Assembly (NCBI GenBank): GCA_002348045.1
Contig: DDYO01000023.1
Coordinates: 1 to 64,000 of the forward strand
Direction of reading: 5' to 3'
DNA length: 64,000 bases
DNA from: Anaerolineales bacterium UBA2232
Lineage (GTDB): Bacteria; Chloroflexota; Anaerolineae; UBA2200
In this document: positions 45,102 to 54,021 of the stretch, one piece after another
How positions within the stretch are numbered: position 1 is the first letter of the stretch
Layout of the letters: each line of letters opens with the position of its first letter
The notes under the pieces: generated by a model
The model's input: the letters and a program-made list of their open reading frames with translations, nothing else
What the model was told of the DNA's origin: nothing
Database searches by the model: none
Program-made: the position numbers and the translations under genes

Positions 45102-45602
45102 ATGACGATTGGCATCTTGCAGGTTTTCACCATAGGCCACAGCGATCACCCGATGGCGGAGCTGATCCAGCTTCTGAACCGGCACAAGGTTACGTTGGTT
45201 ATTGACGTTCGCAGCCAGCCCTACAGCCAGTGGGTTCCTCAACACAATCGAGAAAGCCTGTCGCGCAGCCTGCAGAGCGCGGGCATTCGTTATTTGTACA
45301 TGGGGGATTCCCTTGGCGGGCGGCCAACGGATCGTAGCCTGTATGAGGGGGACGATGAGGTGCCTGACTATGATCTTGTGGCCAAGAGTCCGGTGTACCT
45401 CGCAGGTATTGACAAACTGCTGCGGCTGGCGAGCGCCCAGCGCGTGGCGGTGATGTGCAGTGAGGGCGATCACACCAAGTGCCACCGGTGGCACCTCATT
45501 ACGCCGACCCTGTTGGAGCATGGGGCGCGCGTTCTTCACATTCGCCCGGATTCCACAGTGGTAGAGGAGCAACCTCAACCCAAGCAGCTGACCTTGTTCT
45601 GA
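45102..45602 (+). CDS. DUF488 family protein
   Basis: A 166-residue DUF488 protein. VFTIGHSDHPMAELIQLL opens the domain, VIDVRSQPYSQWVPQHN follows, GDSLGGRP is the conserved middle motif, and VAVMCSEGDHTKCHRWHL is the C-terminal Cys-x-Glu...Cys-His-Arg signature. DUF488 has no agreed biochemical role. ATG at 45102 is chosen because the promoter upstream would start transcripts near 45077. A second DUF488 gene follows after 63 nt; the two are distant relatives, not recent copies. Confidence 0.85.
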   Translation: MTIGILQVFTIGHSDHPMAELIQLLNRHKVTLVIDVRSQPYSQWVPQHNRESLSRSLQSAGIRYLYMGDSLGGRPTDRSLYEGDDEVPDYDLVAKSPVYLAGIDKLLRLASAQRVAVMCSEGDHTKCHRWHLITPTLLEHGARVLHIRPDSTVVEEQPQPKQLTLF

Positions 45603-45665
45603 TAGCGCAGTCAAGCGGCCAACCTGGTGCCCGAACAGTAAGCAGTCGGCAAAGGAGCAGCAACC

Positions 45666-46106
45666 GTGCCCACCCTGTTCACCATCGGCCACGAACGACG
45701 CTCTCTGCGGGAGTTCATCCACCTGTTGCGCAATGCAGGCGTGGACGCGGTGATTGATGTCCGCCTGCGCAACACCTCTGCGCTGGTTGGCTACACCAAG
45801 AAGGATGATCTCGCCTTTCTGCTGGCGGAGGGCTTTGGACTGGCCTATGAACATCGCCCCGAGCTGGCGCCCACCCCGGAAATCCTCGACGCCTATCGCC
45901 AGGAGCCCGACTGGGACCTGTATGTACAGCGCTTTTCCCAACTACTGCAATTGCGTTCGCCTGAGGCTGCCGGGCGGGAAATCCTCGCCGCGTATCGTGC
46001 TCCGTGCTTGATGTGTTACGAAGCTGACCCGGCGCGCTGCCACCGTCGCTTGGTGGCTGAGTGGTGGGCGACGCGCCTGCCGGGATTGGACATCGTTCAC
46101 CTATAG
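45666..46106 (+). CDS. DUF488 family protein (second paralogue)
   Basis: A 146-residue DUF488 protein. TLFTIGHERRSLREFIHLL, AVIDVRLRNTSALVGYTKK and CLMCYEADPARCHRRLVAEW are the family motifs, with the Cys-x-Glu...Cys-His-Arg end intact. The GTG start at 45666 has AAAGGAG 7 nt upstream. It lacks the GDSLGGRP segment present in the upstream paralogue. The two may form a heteromeric unit, but that is inference. Function unknown. Confidence 0.85.
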   Translation: MPTLFTIGHERRSLREFIHLLRNAGVDAVIDVRLRNTSALVGYTKKDDLAFLLAEGFGLAYEHRPELAPTPEILDAYRQEPDWDLYVQRFSQLLQLRSPEAAGREILAAYRAPCLMCYEADPARCHRRLVAEWWATRLPGLDIVHL

Positions 46107-46151
46107 CATGGGGTTGCTGCCATTGGGCTGACGGGTTCAGGAGGGTACGCC

Positions 46152-46877
46152 ATGCCTGCTCAAGAGATCCTGATCCTGGCGTTCACGAGGATGCGCTCCG
46201 GGTTGTGCACGGCGGGATTCTGTTCGCAGCGAGATCCGGTGAGTTGCCTTCGCTGGGTGCGACCGGTGAAAGAGCATTCTTCCCTGCAGCTTGGTGACCT
46301 GACCGACCGCTCCGGCCGCGTGATTCAGTGCGGGGATGTGATCGAGCTCGAGATGCTCCGCCCTCGCTCTGAGCCGCCCCACGTCGAAGACTGGATCTGT
46401 GACTGGGTGCGCCACCGCCCTCGCCTCTTGCGGCGTCTGGAGGGCGACCGCTGGGCTAGGCTCCTGGCCAATCATGTTGACCGCGAGCCGGCCGATGTGA
46501 TGTTGAGACACACGCGCTCCCTCTGCCTCGTCCACCCCGATGAAGTCTGGGCGCACTTTCACCTGGACCGTTACTCAGGCAAGTACGATGCACGCCTTGG
46601 ATTTCGGATTGCTGGAGTCGAACATGCGGCCGCTGCTTCCCCTCGTGGAGTGACGGTCACCGATATCAAGTGGCGCGCTCAAGGGCGCGCGTGGTTGGGT
46701 GATGTGGAGAGTGAATTGACGCTGACGCGCGGCCAGCTGCTGGAACGCCTGGCGGCCAACGACCTCTTTCTGGCATTGGGACTCAGCCGAGGCTTCCAGG
46801 GGGAATACTGGCTTCTGGTTGTGGGCGTCCATGTGGTGCCGGACTATTCTGTGACACTGGACTATGCGGCTGTGTAG
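46152..46877 (+). CDS. probable dual-OB-domain protein
   Basis: A 241-residue protein without a firm family name. The start EILILAFTRMRSGLCTAGF and LRWVRPVKEHSSLQL resemble the N-terminus of dual OB-containing proteins (an R-x-C-x-A-G segment followed by W-x-R-P-V). The rest has a LEMLRPRSEPPHVEDW stretch and a beta-rich C-terminus (DIKWRAQGRAW, FLALGLSRGFQGEYWLLV). OB folds commonly bind nucleic acid. ATG at 46152 has AGGAGGG upstream. It lies between a DUF488 gene and RecQ, both 44-45 nt away, which fits a nucleic-acid role. Assignment is tentative. Confidence 0.6.
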   Translation: MPAQEILILAFTRMRSGLCTAGFCSQRDPVSCLRWVRPVKEHSSLQLGDLTDRSGRVIQCGDVIELEMLRPRSEPPHVEDWICDWVRHRPRLLRRLEGDRWARLLANHVDREPADVMLRHTRSLCLVHPDEVWAHFHLDRYSGKYDARLGFRIAGVEHAAAASPRGVTVTDIKWRAQGRAWLGDVESELTLTRGQLLERLAANDLFLALGLSRGFQGEYWLLVVGVHVVPDYSVTLDYAAV

Positions 46878-46921
46878 GATGGGCACCTCTCACCCGTGTG
46901 GTGTCGCGTGGAGGAATCTCT

Positions 46922-49762
46922 ATGGCTGAAGGCGTGTTGACGGGTCTCGGGTTGAGTCCTGGCCAAGTGACAAAACTGCCGTATCGCCTGCAGCAAAAGC
47001 TGGTGCAGTTCCTCCGTTCGTGGCAGGCAGATGCCGACTTGGACGCTGTCCTGCGAGCGCTCATCACGAGGAGGCCCCTGCTCCCCTTTCTTGACGCTCA
47101 AGTGGAGATGTTCCTCAACAAGGGAGACTTTGCTGAGGCCGAGAAGGCGCTGGGTTGCCGTAAGAAACGGAAAGCCTCAGTGCTATCGATGCTGCTGGAG
47201 GCTCGCCTCTTGCGGGCGGAAGGGCACCTGAAATCGGCCCAGCAGATCGCTGTGGAAGCAGCGCAGCTCACGCCCAATGGCGCTAGCGCATGGATGCTGC
47301 TGGGCGACCTCTGCCTGGAAACCCGGGATTATGAGGGGGCTCTCAGTGCCTATCGTCATATTCACGACATCAGCCCGGACAGCCGTGGGTATCTGCTGGG
47401 TATGATGTCCCTTCAGAAGGCCAAGGGTGACTGGGTGGCCGCCAGCGCCTACGCTGTGCGGTTGCGGCAGAGTGGAGATTTCGAGAGCCCGCTTGCGGTG
47501 CAGTATCTGCGGAGGTTGCGGGACTATTTCGTTGCCAGTGGCGAGCCCAACTGGGTAACCGACATCGAGACCGAATTGGCCCAGAGGTATGCTGCCGAGT
47601 TCGCAGTACTGCGGGAGAGCCTTACCAAGGAACCGGGAGAGGGGCACGAGACCAGGCCCATGCCGAAGGATGAAGGCGATCCCAGAATCATGCACACTCT
47701 ACCGACCGTCAGCCTGGACTCCTTCGAAACGGTACCCATCTCTGAGCAAGAGCGTGACTACGCCCGCTTGGCAGTGAACCGGCTCTTTGGGTTTTCGAGC
47801 CTCCTTCCAGGCCAGGCCGAAGTCATCTCCTGTGCACTGCGGGGTGAGGATGTGCTAACCGTCTTCCCAACCGGAGGAGGCAAGTCACTCTGCTATCAAC
47901 TCCCGGCTCTGCTTGCAGAGACCGGGGTGACCCTGGTCATCTCGCCCCTGATCGCTCTGATGAAGGATCAAATCGACAAGCTGCCCGAAGCGCAGCGGGC
48001 TTTCGTGACCACCATCAACAGCTCCCTGCATGGCGATGAGTTGGAGCGGCGGCTGCAGGATATCCAGCGGGGGCGGTATCGTCTGGTCTATGCTGCACCG
48101 GAGCGTCTGCGTCAGGCAACTTTTGTGCACATCCTCAGAAAGACCGGGGTGAACCGCCTCGTGATCGATGAGGTGCACTGCGTCAGCATGTGGGGGCACG
48201 ATTTCCGCCCTGATTATCTCTATCTCCCCGAGGCTCGCCGGGAGCTGGGCAATCCGCCGCTGCTGGCAATGACGGCCACGGCGGCGCCGCGGGTACGAAA
48301 GGACATCCTGCAGAGGCTGGGGCACATGCGGGTGATCGCCGGCGATGTGGTGCGTGCGAACCTGCGATTAGAAGTGTTTGGCGCGCGCAATCTGAGAGAG
48401 AAAGTGGACAGGCTCATTGCGCTTTGTGAAGGCGAGGCTGGAGCGGGGATCGTCTATGGCGATACTCGAGCTCGCTGCGAGGAACTGGCTACAGTGTTGC
48501 GCCGGAGGGGTATCTCAGCCGCCCATTACCACGCCGGCATCGAGAACCGGGCGAAGGTACAGGACGACTTTATGATAGGGCGCACGCGGATCGTAGTGGC
48601 CACGGTCGCCTTTGGCATGGGCATCGATAAGCCCGATATCCGTTTCATCGTGCATTTCCACCTGCCGCCTTCGTTGGAGGCCTATTACCAGGAAGCCGGC
48701 CGTGCCGGCCGCGACGGTCAGGCGTCGCGCTGCGTGCTATTTTGGGCGCCATCGGACCGAAACACCCTCACGCGACGGGCGCACCAGAACGGGCTGCACG
48801 TAAGTTTCATGGAGGCAGTGTATGCGGCCATCAGGAGTCAACTGGGCAAGGACAGCATTGGCCGCGTGGTGGTGGATGACCTTCGGCGCGAGCTTCAGGC
48901 CGAGGAAGTGGCGGTTCGGGTTGCGATCAGCGTGCTGGAGCAAGCGGGTCTACTCCAGCGCGGACCTGATCTGCCCCGATCGGTGAGTCTCCGTGCTGTG
49001 GCGGACGATACGCGGGGCGATGAGGCATGGCGAGCCTTTTTCGGTGCCGGGCGACTGGTGCGCGGTCAAACCGTAACCCGTGAGCTCCTCAGCCTAGCGT
49101 GCCAGACTGGCCTGGACCCACAGATCGTCGAGGACCGGCTGATGGCCTGGAGGGATGCGGGATTGCTGTCGCTGCGAGCGTCAGCACGGGACCTGCTGCT
49201 ACAGCTCAAGCCCGGCGCCGAGCATGATTGGCATCGCCTTACAGCGCTCTTGGACGAGTACGACAACGTACAGCACCACCGCATAGCGGAGATGGTGGCA
49301 TACGCCAATACGCACAAGTGTCGGCACGGACATATCAGCGCCTACCTTGGCGGCCGCGTCGTCGAGCACTGTTCGATGTGCGACAACTGCCAGTCAGGTA
49401 CCGTCCGCAGGGCAACCGATAGGCATTCCAGGGCCAACAATAAGCGGGATCGGCCTACATCACATCCTCCGCGGCGGGCTGTCTCGGTTGGGCATCCCTC
49501 GCTCCGACAGCCGGAGGACACAGCGCTGAGCGCCGCGGATGAAGAGCTCTTCCAATGCCTGCGCGCGTGGAGGAGGAACAAGGCACAGGAGGAAGCAATC
49601 CCTCCGTTCATAATAGCCCACGACACCCTCCTGCGGAGGATCGCCGCAGCTCGTCCTCGATCGGCGGAGCAACTTCAGCAGGTCAAGGGTATCGGGAAGC
49701 ACAAGCTAGGCAAGTACGGCTCGGAACTGGCCAAGGCGGTGTGTTCTGCTGACAAGGGCTGA
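46922..49762 (+). CDS. recQ: RecQ-type helicase with N-terminal TPR-like region
   Basis: A 946-residue protein, much longer than a typical RecQ (about 600). Residues 1 to about 230 form helical repeats resembling TPRs (AWMLLGDLCLETRDYEGALS). The RecQ core follows: FPTGGGKSLCYQLP is Walker A, VIDEVHCVSMWGHDFRPDYL the Walker B/aromatic loop, TATAAPRVR motif III and YYQEAGRAGRDGQ motif VI. The RecQ zinc site is CRHGH...CSMCDNC and an HRDC domain ends the protein (QQVKGIGKHKLGKYG). Walker B reads DEVH rather than the usual DEAH. ATG at 46922 has GGAGG 7 nt upstream. It is probably a 3'-5' DNA helicase; the repeats suggest a protein partner, possibly from the small genes upstream. Confidence 0.9.
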   Translation: MAEGVLTGLGLSPGQVTKLPYRLQQKLVQFLRSWQADADLDAVLRALITRRPLLPFLDAQVEMFLNKGDFAEAEKALGCRKKRKASVLSMLLEARLLRAEGHLKSAQQIAVEAAQLTPNGASAWMLLGDLCLETRDYEGALSAYRHIHDISPDSRGYLLGMMSLQKAKGDWVAASAYAVRLRQSGDFESPLAVQYLRRLRDYFVASGEPNWVTDIETELAQRYAAEFAVLRESLTKEPGEGHETRPMPKDEGDPRIMHTLPTVSLDSFETVPISEQERDYARLAVNRLFGFSSLLPGQAEVISCALRGEDVLTVFPTGGGKSLCYQLPALLAETGVTLVISPLIALMKDQIDKLPEAQRAFVTTINSSLHGDELERRLQDIQRGRYRLVYAAPERLRQATFVHILRKTGVNRLVIDEVHCVSMWGHDFRPDYLYLPEARRELGNPPLLAMTATAAPRVRKDILQRLGHMRVIAGDVVRANLRLEVFGARNLREKVDRLIALCEGEAGAGIVYGDTRARCEELATVLRRRGISAAHYHAGIENRAKVQDDFMIGRTRIVVATVAFGMGIDKPDIRFIVHFHLPPSLEAYYQEAGRAGRDGQASRCVLFWAPSDRNTLTRRAHQNGLHVSFMEAVYAAIRSQLGKDSIGRVVVDDLRRELQAEEVAVRVAISVLEQAGLLQRGPDLPRSVSLRAVADDTRGDEAWRAFFGAGRLVRGQTVTRELLSLACQTGLDPQIVEDRLMAWRDAGLLSLRASARDLLLQLKPGAEHDWHRLTALLDEYDNVQHHRIAEMVAYANTHKCRHGHISAYLGGRVVEHCSMCDNCQSGTVRRATDRHSRANNKRDRPTSHPPRRAVSVGHPSLRQPEDTALSAADEELFQCLRAWRRNKAQEEAIPPFIIAHDTLLRRIAAARPRSAEQLQQVKGIGKHKLGKYGSELAKAVCSADKG

Positions 49763-49811
49763 GGCGAGATGAAGCACAAGCCTGTGGCGACTGCGCAGAA
49801 CGCGAATGGGA

Positions 49812-49839
49812 TTGCTGCCGCCGGCATCTGAGCTATAAT
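49812..49839 (+). promoter_or_regulatory. promoter-like element before larA
   Basis: TTGCTG, a 16-bp spacer, then TATAAT, about 50 nt upstream of the racemase start. The -10 is perfect; the -35 is partial. Confidence 0.5.
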
Positions 49840-49888
49840 GACCACGCCACAGATTGACCAATGAGCTCTCGTCCCCCTGGAGGTATAG

Positions 49889-51142
49889 ATGCTTCAGTTT
49901 GATCTGGCTTACGGCTCTCAAACGCAGAGGGTTTCGTTACCGGCCGACCGCACCCGCGTCTTGACGGAGCGCCTGCCGCCAGCGGGATCGGAACCTGAAG
50001 GAGCCGTGCTGCACCGCGCCTTGTCCGAGCCCATCGCTGCCCAAGCTCTACGAGAACGAGACCTGGCGCGCGGCGAGACAGTCATCTTGGTCAGTGATGT
50101 CACCCGTCCGTGTCCCACAGCCCGCATGCTGCCCTTGCTGCTGAGTGAGTTGGCGGCAGCGGGAGCCCAAGATAAGAACTTGCGAATCGTGGTCTCCCTG
50201 GGCAGCCACCGGGCCCAGACCGATGAGGAGATTTCGCGCATCGTGGGGCAAGAGGTGCGGCAGCGAATCCGCTGCGAGAACCTGCCTACCGATGACTTTG
50301 TCAGCCTCGGACAAACCCGGCGAGGGACTCCAGTGCGGGCGTATCGGCCCGTGGTGGAGGCTGACCTGCGAGTGTATACCGGCAACGTGGAATACCATTA
50401 CTTTGCAGGCTATACGGGCGGCGCCAAGGCCTTCCTTCCAGGCGTCTGCAGCCCGGAGACCCTCACGGCCAATCACGGCATGATGATCGATGAGCGCGCC
50501 GTGGCCGGCAAGCTGCAGGGGAATCCTGTGCGCGAGGACATGGAAGAAGCGGAGGGGTTGTTGGGGCCCTCATTCCTGTACAACGTTGTGCTCGACGGAG
50601 AGAAACGGGTCGTCGAGGCGGTGGCCGGAGATGTCACGTTGGCCCATCGCCAAGCCTGCCGGAAAGTGGATGAGCTGTATCGCGTTCCCATAGCAGCAAG
50701 GGCGGACATCGTGGTGGCCAGCGCGGGCGGCCTGCCCAAGGACATCAACCTTTACCAGACAAACAAAACCCTGCAAAATGCTGCTCACGCCGTGCGCGAT
50801 GGCGGGATCGTGGTACTGCTGAGCGAGTGCCGCGACGGCCTTGGCCAGGTCTGTTTCGGCGAGTGGCTTACCAGCGGTGCGTCACCCGATGAGCTATTCC
50901 GGCGCCTCAGGGCCCAGTTCGTGATCGGCGCCCACGTGGCGGTGGCGATAAACAAGGTGTTGAAGCGTGGAGTGAGGGTCTTCCTGGTCTCATCCCTCGA
51001 TCCGTTGCTGGTGAAAGAGGCCAAGTTGGAGCCGTTTGCCATTGCTCAAGAAGCATTGCAACGAGCACAGGGACAGATGGGACCCGACAGCTCGGTGCTG
51101 GTGATGCCCCACGCAGGCTCTACTCTGCCGGTGGCCGGCTAG
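49889..51142 (+). CDS. larA: LarA-family nickel-dependent lactate (2-hydroxyacid) racemase
   Basis: A 417-residue LarA-like protein. ILVSDVTRPCPTARMLPLL and VVSLGSHRAQTDEEI are family blocks. YTGGAKAFLPG places the cofactor-attaching lysine at K180 and TANHGMM the nickel-ligand His at H196, with the same 16-residue spacing as K184/H200 of the characterised enzyme. GGAGG lies 5 nt before the ATG. LarA needs the LarBCE cofactor genes, which are not in the window. Together with the lactate permease at the far end it suggests use of 2-hydroxyacids, but homologues also act on other hydroxyacids. Confidence 0.88.
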   Translation: MLQFDLAYGSQTQRVSLPADRTRVLTERLPPAGSEPEGAVLHRALSEPIAAQALRERDLARGETVILVSDVTRPCPTARMLPLLLSELAAAGAQDKNLRIVVSLGSHRAQTDEEISRIVGQEVRQRIRCENLPTDDFVSLGQTRRGTPVRAYRPVVEADLRVYTGNVEYHYFAGYTGGAKAFLPGVCSPETLTANHGMMIDERAVAGKLQGNPVREDMEEAEGLLGPSFLYNVVLDGEKRVVEAVAGDVTLAHRQACRKVDELYRVPIAARADIVVASAGGLPKDINLYQTNKTLQNAAHAVRDGGIVVLLSECRDGLGQVCFGEWLTSGASPDELFRRLRAQFVIGAHVAVAINKVLKRGVRVFLVSSLDPLLVKEAKLEPFAIAQEALQRAQGQMGPDSSVLVMPHAGSTLPVAG

Positions 51143-51182
51143 AGTTGCTGGCAGCTGACGGCGAAGGCAGTGTCCTACAGGG

Positions 51183-52346
51183 TTAGCTGTCCAGCCTCTC
51201 CAAGATGGTGGCGATGCCCAGGCCGCCGCCGCAGCACATGGTTTGCAGGCCGTAGCGCCCCCGGCTGCGCTGCAGAGCGTGTACCAGGGTGACCATCAGT
51301 TTGGCTCCGGATGCTCCCAGGGGATGGCCCAAGGCGATGGCGCCTCCCTGGACGTTGACCCGGGACATGTCCGGCTGCAGTTCCCGTTGCCAGGCCAGCA
51401 CCACCGAAGCAAAGGCCTCGTTGATCTCGATGAGGTCGATCTCCTCAAGCCCCAAGCCAATCTTCTGCAGGATGCGGCGGGTGGCTGGGATGGGGCCAGT
51501 CAACATGGTGTGTGGATCCACGCCCACGTTACATTGGGCAACCACGCGCACCAGTGGCTTGAGGCCCATGATTGCCGCGACGTCGGCGGACACCACTAGC
51601 AGCGCGGCGGCGCCGTCGGAGATCTGGCTGGAGTTGCCCGCAGTGATCACCCCCCCTTCCTTGAACGCGGGTTGGAGGGCGCTCATCTTTTCGAGAGAGG
51701 GGTTGAGACGGATGCCCTCGTCCCTAACCACCGTGACAGGAGTCCCATCCTCCAGTCTGGAAGCCAGCGGGACGATCTCGTCTTTGAACCAACCTGCCTG
51801 CGTGGCGCGGGCCGCCAGGGTGTGGCTGCCCAAACTCCACTCATCCAGCTCCCTGCGGCTAATGCGCCACTGTTCCGCGATGAGTTCCGCTGCGATGCCT
51901 TGGGAGGTGATGTCGTAGCGTTCCTGGATTTCAGGAGTGAAGGGCGTTCCGGGCCCATTGGCAAAGTTGCTGCCCATGGGCACCCGACTCATGCTTTCCA
52001 CTCCCCCAGCGATGATGCAGTCGGCCTCTCCGCTCTGAATCAGCGCTGCAGCAAGGTGAACGGCTTGCTCGCTGGAACCGCACTGGTAGTCAACCGTCGT
52101 TGACGGGACCTCCATGGGCAAGCCCGCTTGAAGCGTGATCTGTCGGGCAACGTTGGCGCCCTGCTCGCCTATTTGACTCACGCAGCCAAAGATGACTTGG
52201 TCAATGTGGTTCCCGGGTAGCCCTGTACGAGTGAGGAGTTCCCGCACAACCGTGGCGCCCAGCTCCACGGGGTGGAATTCGCGCAGCAGACCGTTGCGCT
52301 TGCCCGTGGGCGAGCGCAAGGCCTCTACAATGACGACGTCGCGCAT
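51183..52346 (-). CDS. thiolase (acetyl-CoA acetyltransferase / 3-ketoacyl-CoA thiolase)
   Basis: A 387-residue thiolase. DYQCGSSEQAVH places the nucleophilic cysteine at C89, NSSQISDGAAALL and EINEAFASVVLAW follow, GGAIALGHPLGASGAKL carries the active-site His, and QTMCCGGGLGIATI the second Cys. All catalytic residues are present. It starts with an ATG behind a near-perfect AGGAGGTGA ribosome site. A 6-bp GC hairpin lies a few nt upstream of that. It could act in beta-oxidation or acetoacetyl-CoA turnover. It stands alone on this strand, with the repeat protein 131 nt upstream. Confidence 0.93.
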   Translation of the reverse strand: MRDVVIVEALRSPTGKRNGLLREFHPVELGATVVRELLTRTGLPGNHIDQVIFGCVSQIGEQGANVARQITLQAGLPMEVPSTTVDYQCGSSEQAVHLAAALIQSGEADCIIAGGVESMSRVPMGSNFANGPGTPFTPEIQERYDITSQGIAAELIAEQWRISRRELDEWSLGSHTLAARATQAGWFKDEIVPLASRLEDGTPVTVVRDEGIRLNPSLEKMSALQPAFKEGGVITAGNSSQISDGAAALLVVSADVAAIMGLKPLVRVVAQCNVGVDPHTMLTGPIPATRRILQKIGLGLEEIDLIEINEAFASVVLAWQRELQPDMSRVNVQGGAIALGHPLGASGAKLMVTLVHALQRSRGRYGLQTMCCGGGLGIATILERLDS

Positions 52347-52477
52347 GGGTCACCTCCTGGCGGGGATGCCCCCGCTTTGGGACTAGCCCGTGACGCCAGA
52401 TGTCCATATGCAAAGGGCCAGAGAGTCTGGCGGGATCAGCCTCGCGCACCAATGTGCCAGCGAGTCGACAGGTGTGG

Positions 52478-53005
52478 CTAGCTCTGTGCGTCCTTGGGCG
52501 ATTCCGAACCTTCACCTGGCGATGCTGGTTTCTTCTCTGACCTAACCGCATCTTCCACGGCAGTCTGTATCTTGGTGCCCACTTTCTTTCCCACAGTGCC
52601 CCAGTCGTCCGTCGGTGCGGCGCCCGCCCACCCGCCGATGGCGGCCTTCATCTTGTCCTCAACGCGGTGGCCAATCTCGTCCCATTTAGCGTCCGGCGTA
52701 GCCCCCAGCCCGATCGCCGCCTCGGTGCGCACCTTGTGCTCTGTGGCGCGCCCAATCTCCTCCCAGGTAGCCTCGGGTTTGGCGCCTACGCCCTGAGCCA
52801 GCTCGCCGCGGATCTTGGCCTCAGCTTTGCGCCCGATCGCACCCCAGTTGTCACTCTCCTGCGCACCCGCCAATCGCGCAACGTCGCGCCGGATTTGGGA
52901 CTCGATGCTGTGCCCGAGTGCCGTCCATTCTTCCCAAATGGACTTGCTGGTTGTTTGCGAATGCTGGCTGTCGCTGGATGCCCTGGTATCCTTCTCGTCG
53001 GTCAT
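52478..53005 (-). CDS. small Trp-repeat protein of unknown function (27-residue period)
   Basis: A 175-residue protein with no family I recognise. Residues 27, 54, 81, 108 and 135 are all Trp, giving an exact 27-residue repeat with a pattern W-x-x-I/L/V-G-x3-E-x-K-I/V-R ... A-x3-G-A-x-P. Each unit is predicted to be an amphipathic helix with a short turn. The ends are charged and low in complexity (start TDEKDTRASSDSQHSQ; end rich in Pro, Ser, Lys). No signal peptide or membrane segment. AGGAGAGG precedes the ATG. Such tandem helices could bind a repeated partner or a surface; no function is assigned. Confidence 0.72.
   Translation of the reverse strand: MTDEKDTRASSDSQHSQTTSKSIWEEWTALGHSIESQIRRDVARLAGAQESDNWGAIGRKAEAKIRGELAQGVGAKPEATWEEIGRATEHKVRTEAAIGLGATPDAKWDEIGHRVEDKMKAAIGGWAGAAPTDDWGTVGKKVGTKIQTAVEDAVRSEKKPASPGEGSESPKDAQS
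52589..52925 (-). repeat. 81-bp tandem coding repeat
   Basis: The five Trp-led units of the small repeat protein correspond to an 81-bp period on the minus strand. Units are diverged at the DNA level, so the duplication is old and the 27-residue spacing has been held by selection. Confidence 0.7.
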
Positions 53006-53123
53006 CGCATTCCTCTCCTATCATGTGAGTGTATATCGTTCACCGGTTGCACCAAACTGTGTCTGCAGGAATTGCCCCTGACGGGCGCACTGCGAATGCG
53101 TACTCGACGCACCGTCACATGAA

Positions 53124-53945
53124 CTATACGCAGCCAGGCGCCGCAGGTAGCAGTCCTGACTCGCCAGAATCCAGGATCTGAGCGATTCGCAGTGCGGCGG
53201 AGTGAAAAGCTGGCCTGGCAGCGGCGATGATCCCACAGGACTGTGCTGTCACGGGTTGACCGCCAAAGTCCGTGGCGACTCCCCCAGACTCCTGTACCAG
53301 CAGCGCGCCCGCCAGGATATCCCAAGGATTGAGCCTGTCCTGGTAGACCAGGTCAAGCCGCCCACCTGCCACATAGGCCAGTTCCAGGGCAGTCGAACCA
53401 AAACTTCGTGTCCATCCCACGTTTGGGTACAAAGCAGCGTGCATCGGTAGTGTGAGCCGAGGGTTTTCCGGGCGCTGCGCCGACACGACACCGATCGAGA
53501 CCATGGTCTCGCCCAGGCTAGCCGGAGGCTGGACACGCACGGGACGGCCATTGAGAAAAGCGCCCTTGCCCCTCTCGGCGCAAAAGGTTTCGTTGCGCAA
53601 GGGATCATGCAGCACCCCCAGGATTGCCTCGCCATTGTGGGCGAGGGCGATCGATACGGACACGAAGGGTATGCCCCGGCTGAAATTCTGCGTGCCGTCC
53701 AGGGGATCAACTACCCACAGGTATTCTGATGCGACGTCGTCCTTGTGATTTTCTTCACAAAGGAAGCGGTGGTTGGGGAACGACTGACGGATGGTGTCGA
53801 CAATCAGTTCCTCGGCTTGGCGATCCGTCTCCGTGACCGGATCGGCTCGCCCCTTCCACCCCACGTGTTGGGGCCGGTCAAAATCGGCGCGGATCCGAGC
53901 GCCAGCCAATTGGGCAGCTGCTACTGCGACTTCCAGGGCATTCAT
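53124..53945 (-). CDS. inositol-monophosphatase family phosphatase
   Basis: A 273-residue IMPase-like protein. FLCEENHKDD supplies the first metal-binding Glu, WVVDPLDGTQNF the DPxDG(T) metal site, and NPWDILAGALLVQESGG the final Asp. All three sites are intact. The family covers inositol-1-P, histidinol-P and sulfur-nucleotide phosphatases; the substrate cannot be assigned. A paralogue ends 76 nt upstream on the same strand, so the two are probably co-transcribed from the promoter at 54880-54908. Confidence 0.9.
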   Translation of the reverse strand: MNALEVAVAAAQLAGARIRADFDRPQHVGWKGRADPVTETDRQAEELIVDTIRQSFPNHRFLCEENHKDDVASEYLWVVDPLDGTQNFSRGIPFVSVSIALAHNGEAILGVLHDPLRNETFCAERGKGAFLNGRPVRVQPPASLGETMVSIGVVSAQRPENPRLTLPMHAALYPNVGWTRSFGSTALELAYVAGGRLDLVYQDRLNPWDILAGALLVQESGGVATDFGGQPVTAQSCGIIAAARPAFHSAALRIAQILDSGESGLLPAAPGCV

Positions 53946-54021
53946 AGGCTTCCTTCCAGTCGGAATTGACGATCATCAGGGTAGGGTTTCTGGCGAATGC
54001 AGCGACCAGCACTCTTGCGTG

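Noticed and set aside
52360..52375. GC hairpin GCGGGG / CCCCGC upstream of the thiolase gene
   Set aside because: Stem of six pairs with no T-run; too short to call a terminator or riboswitch.
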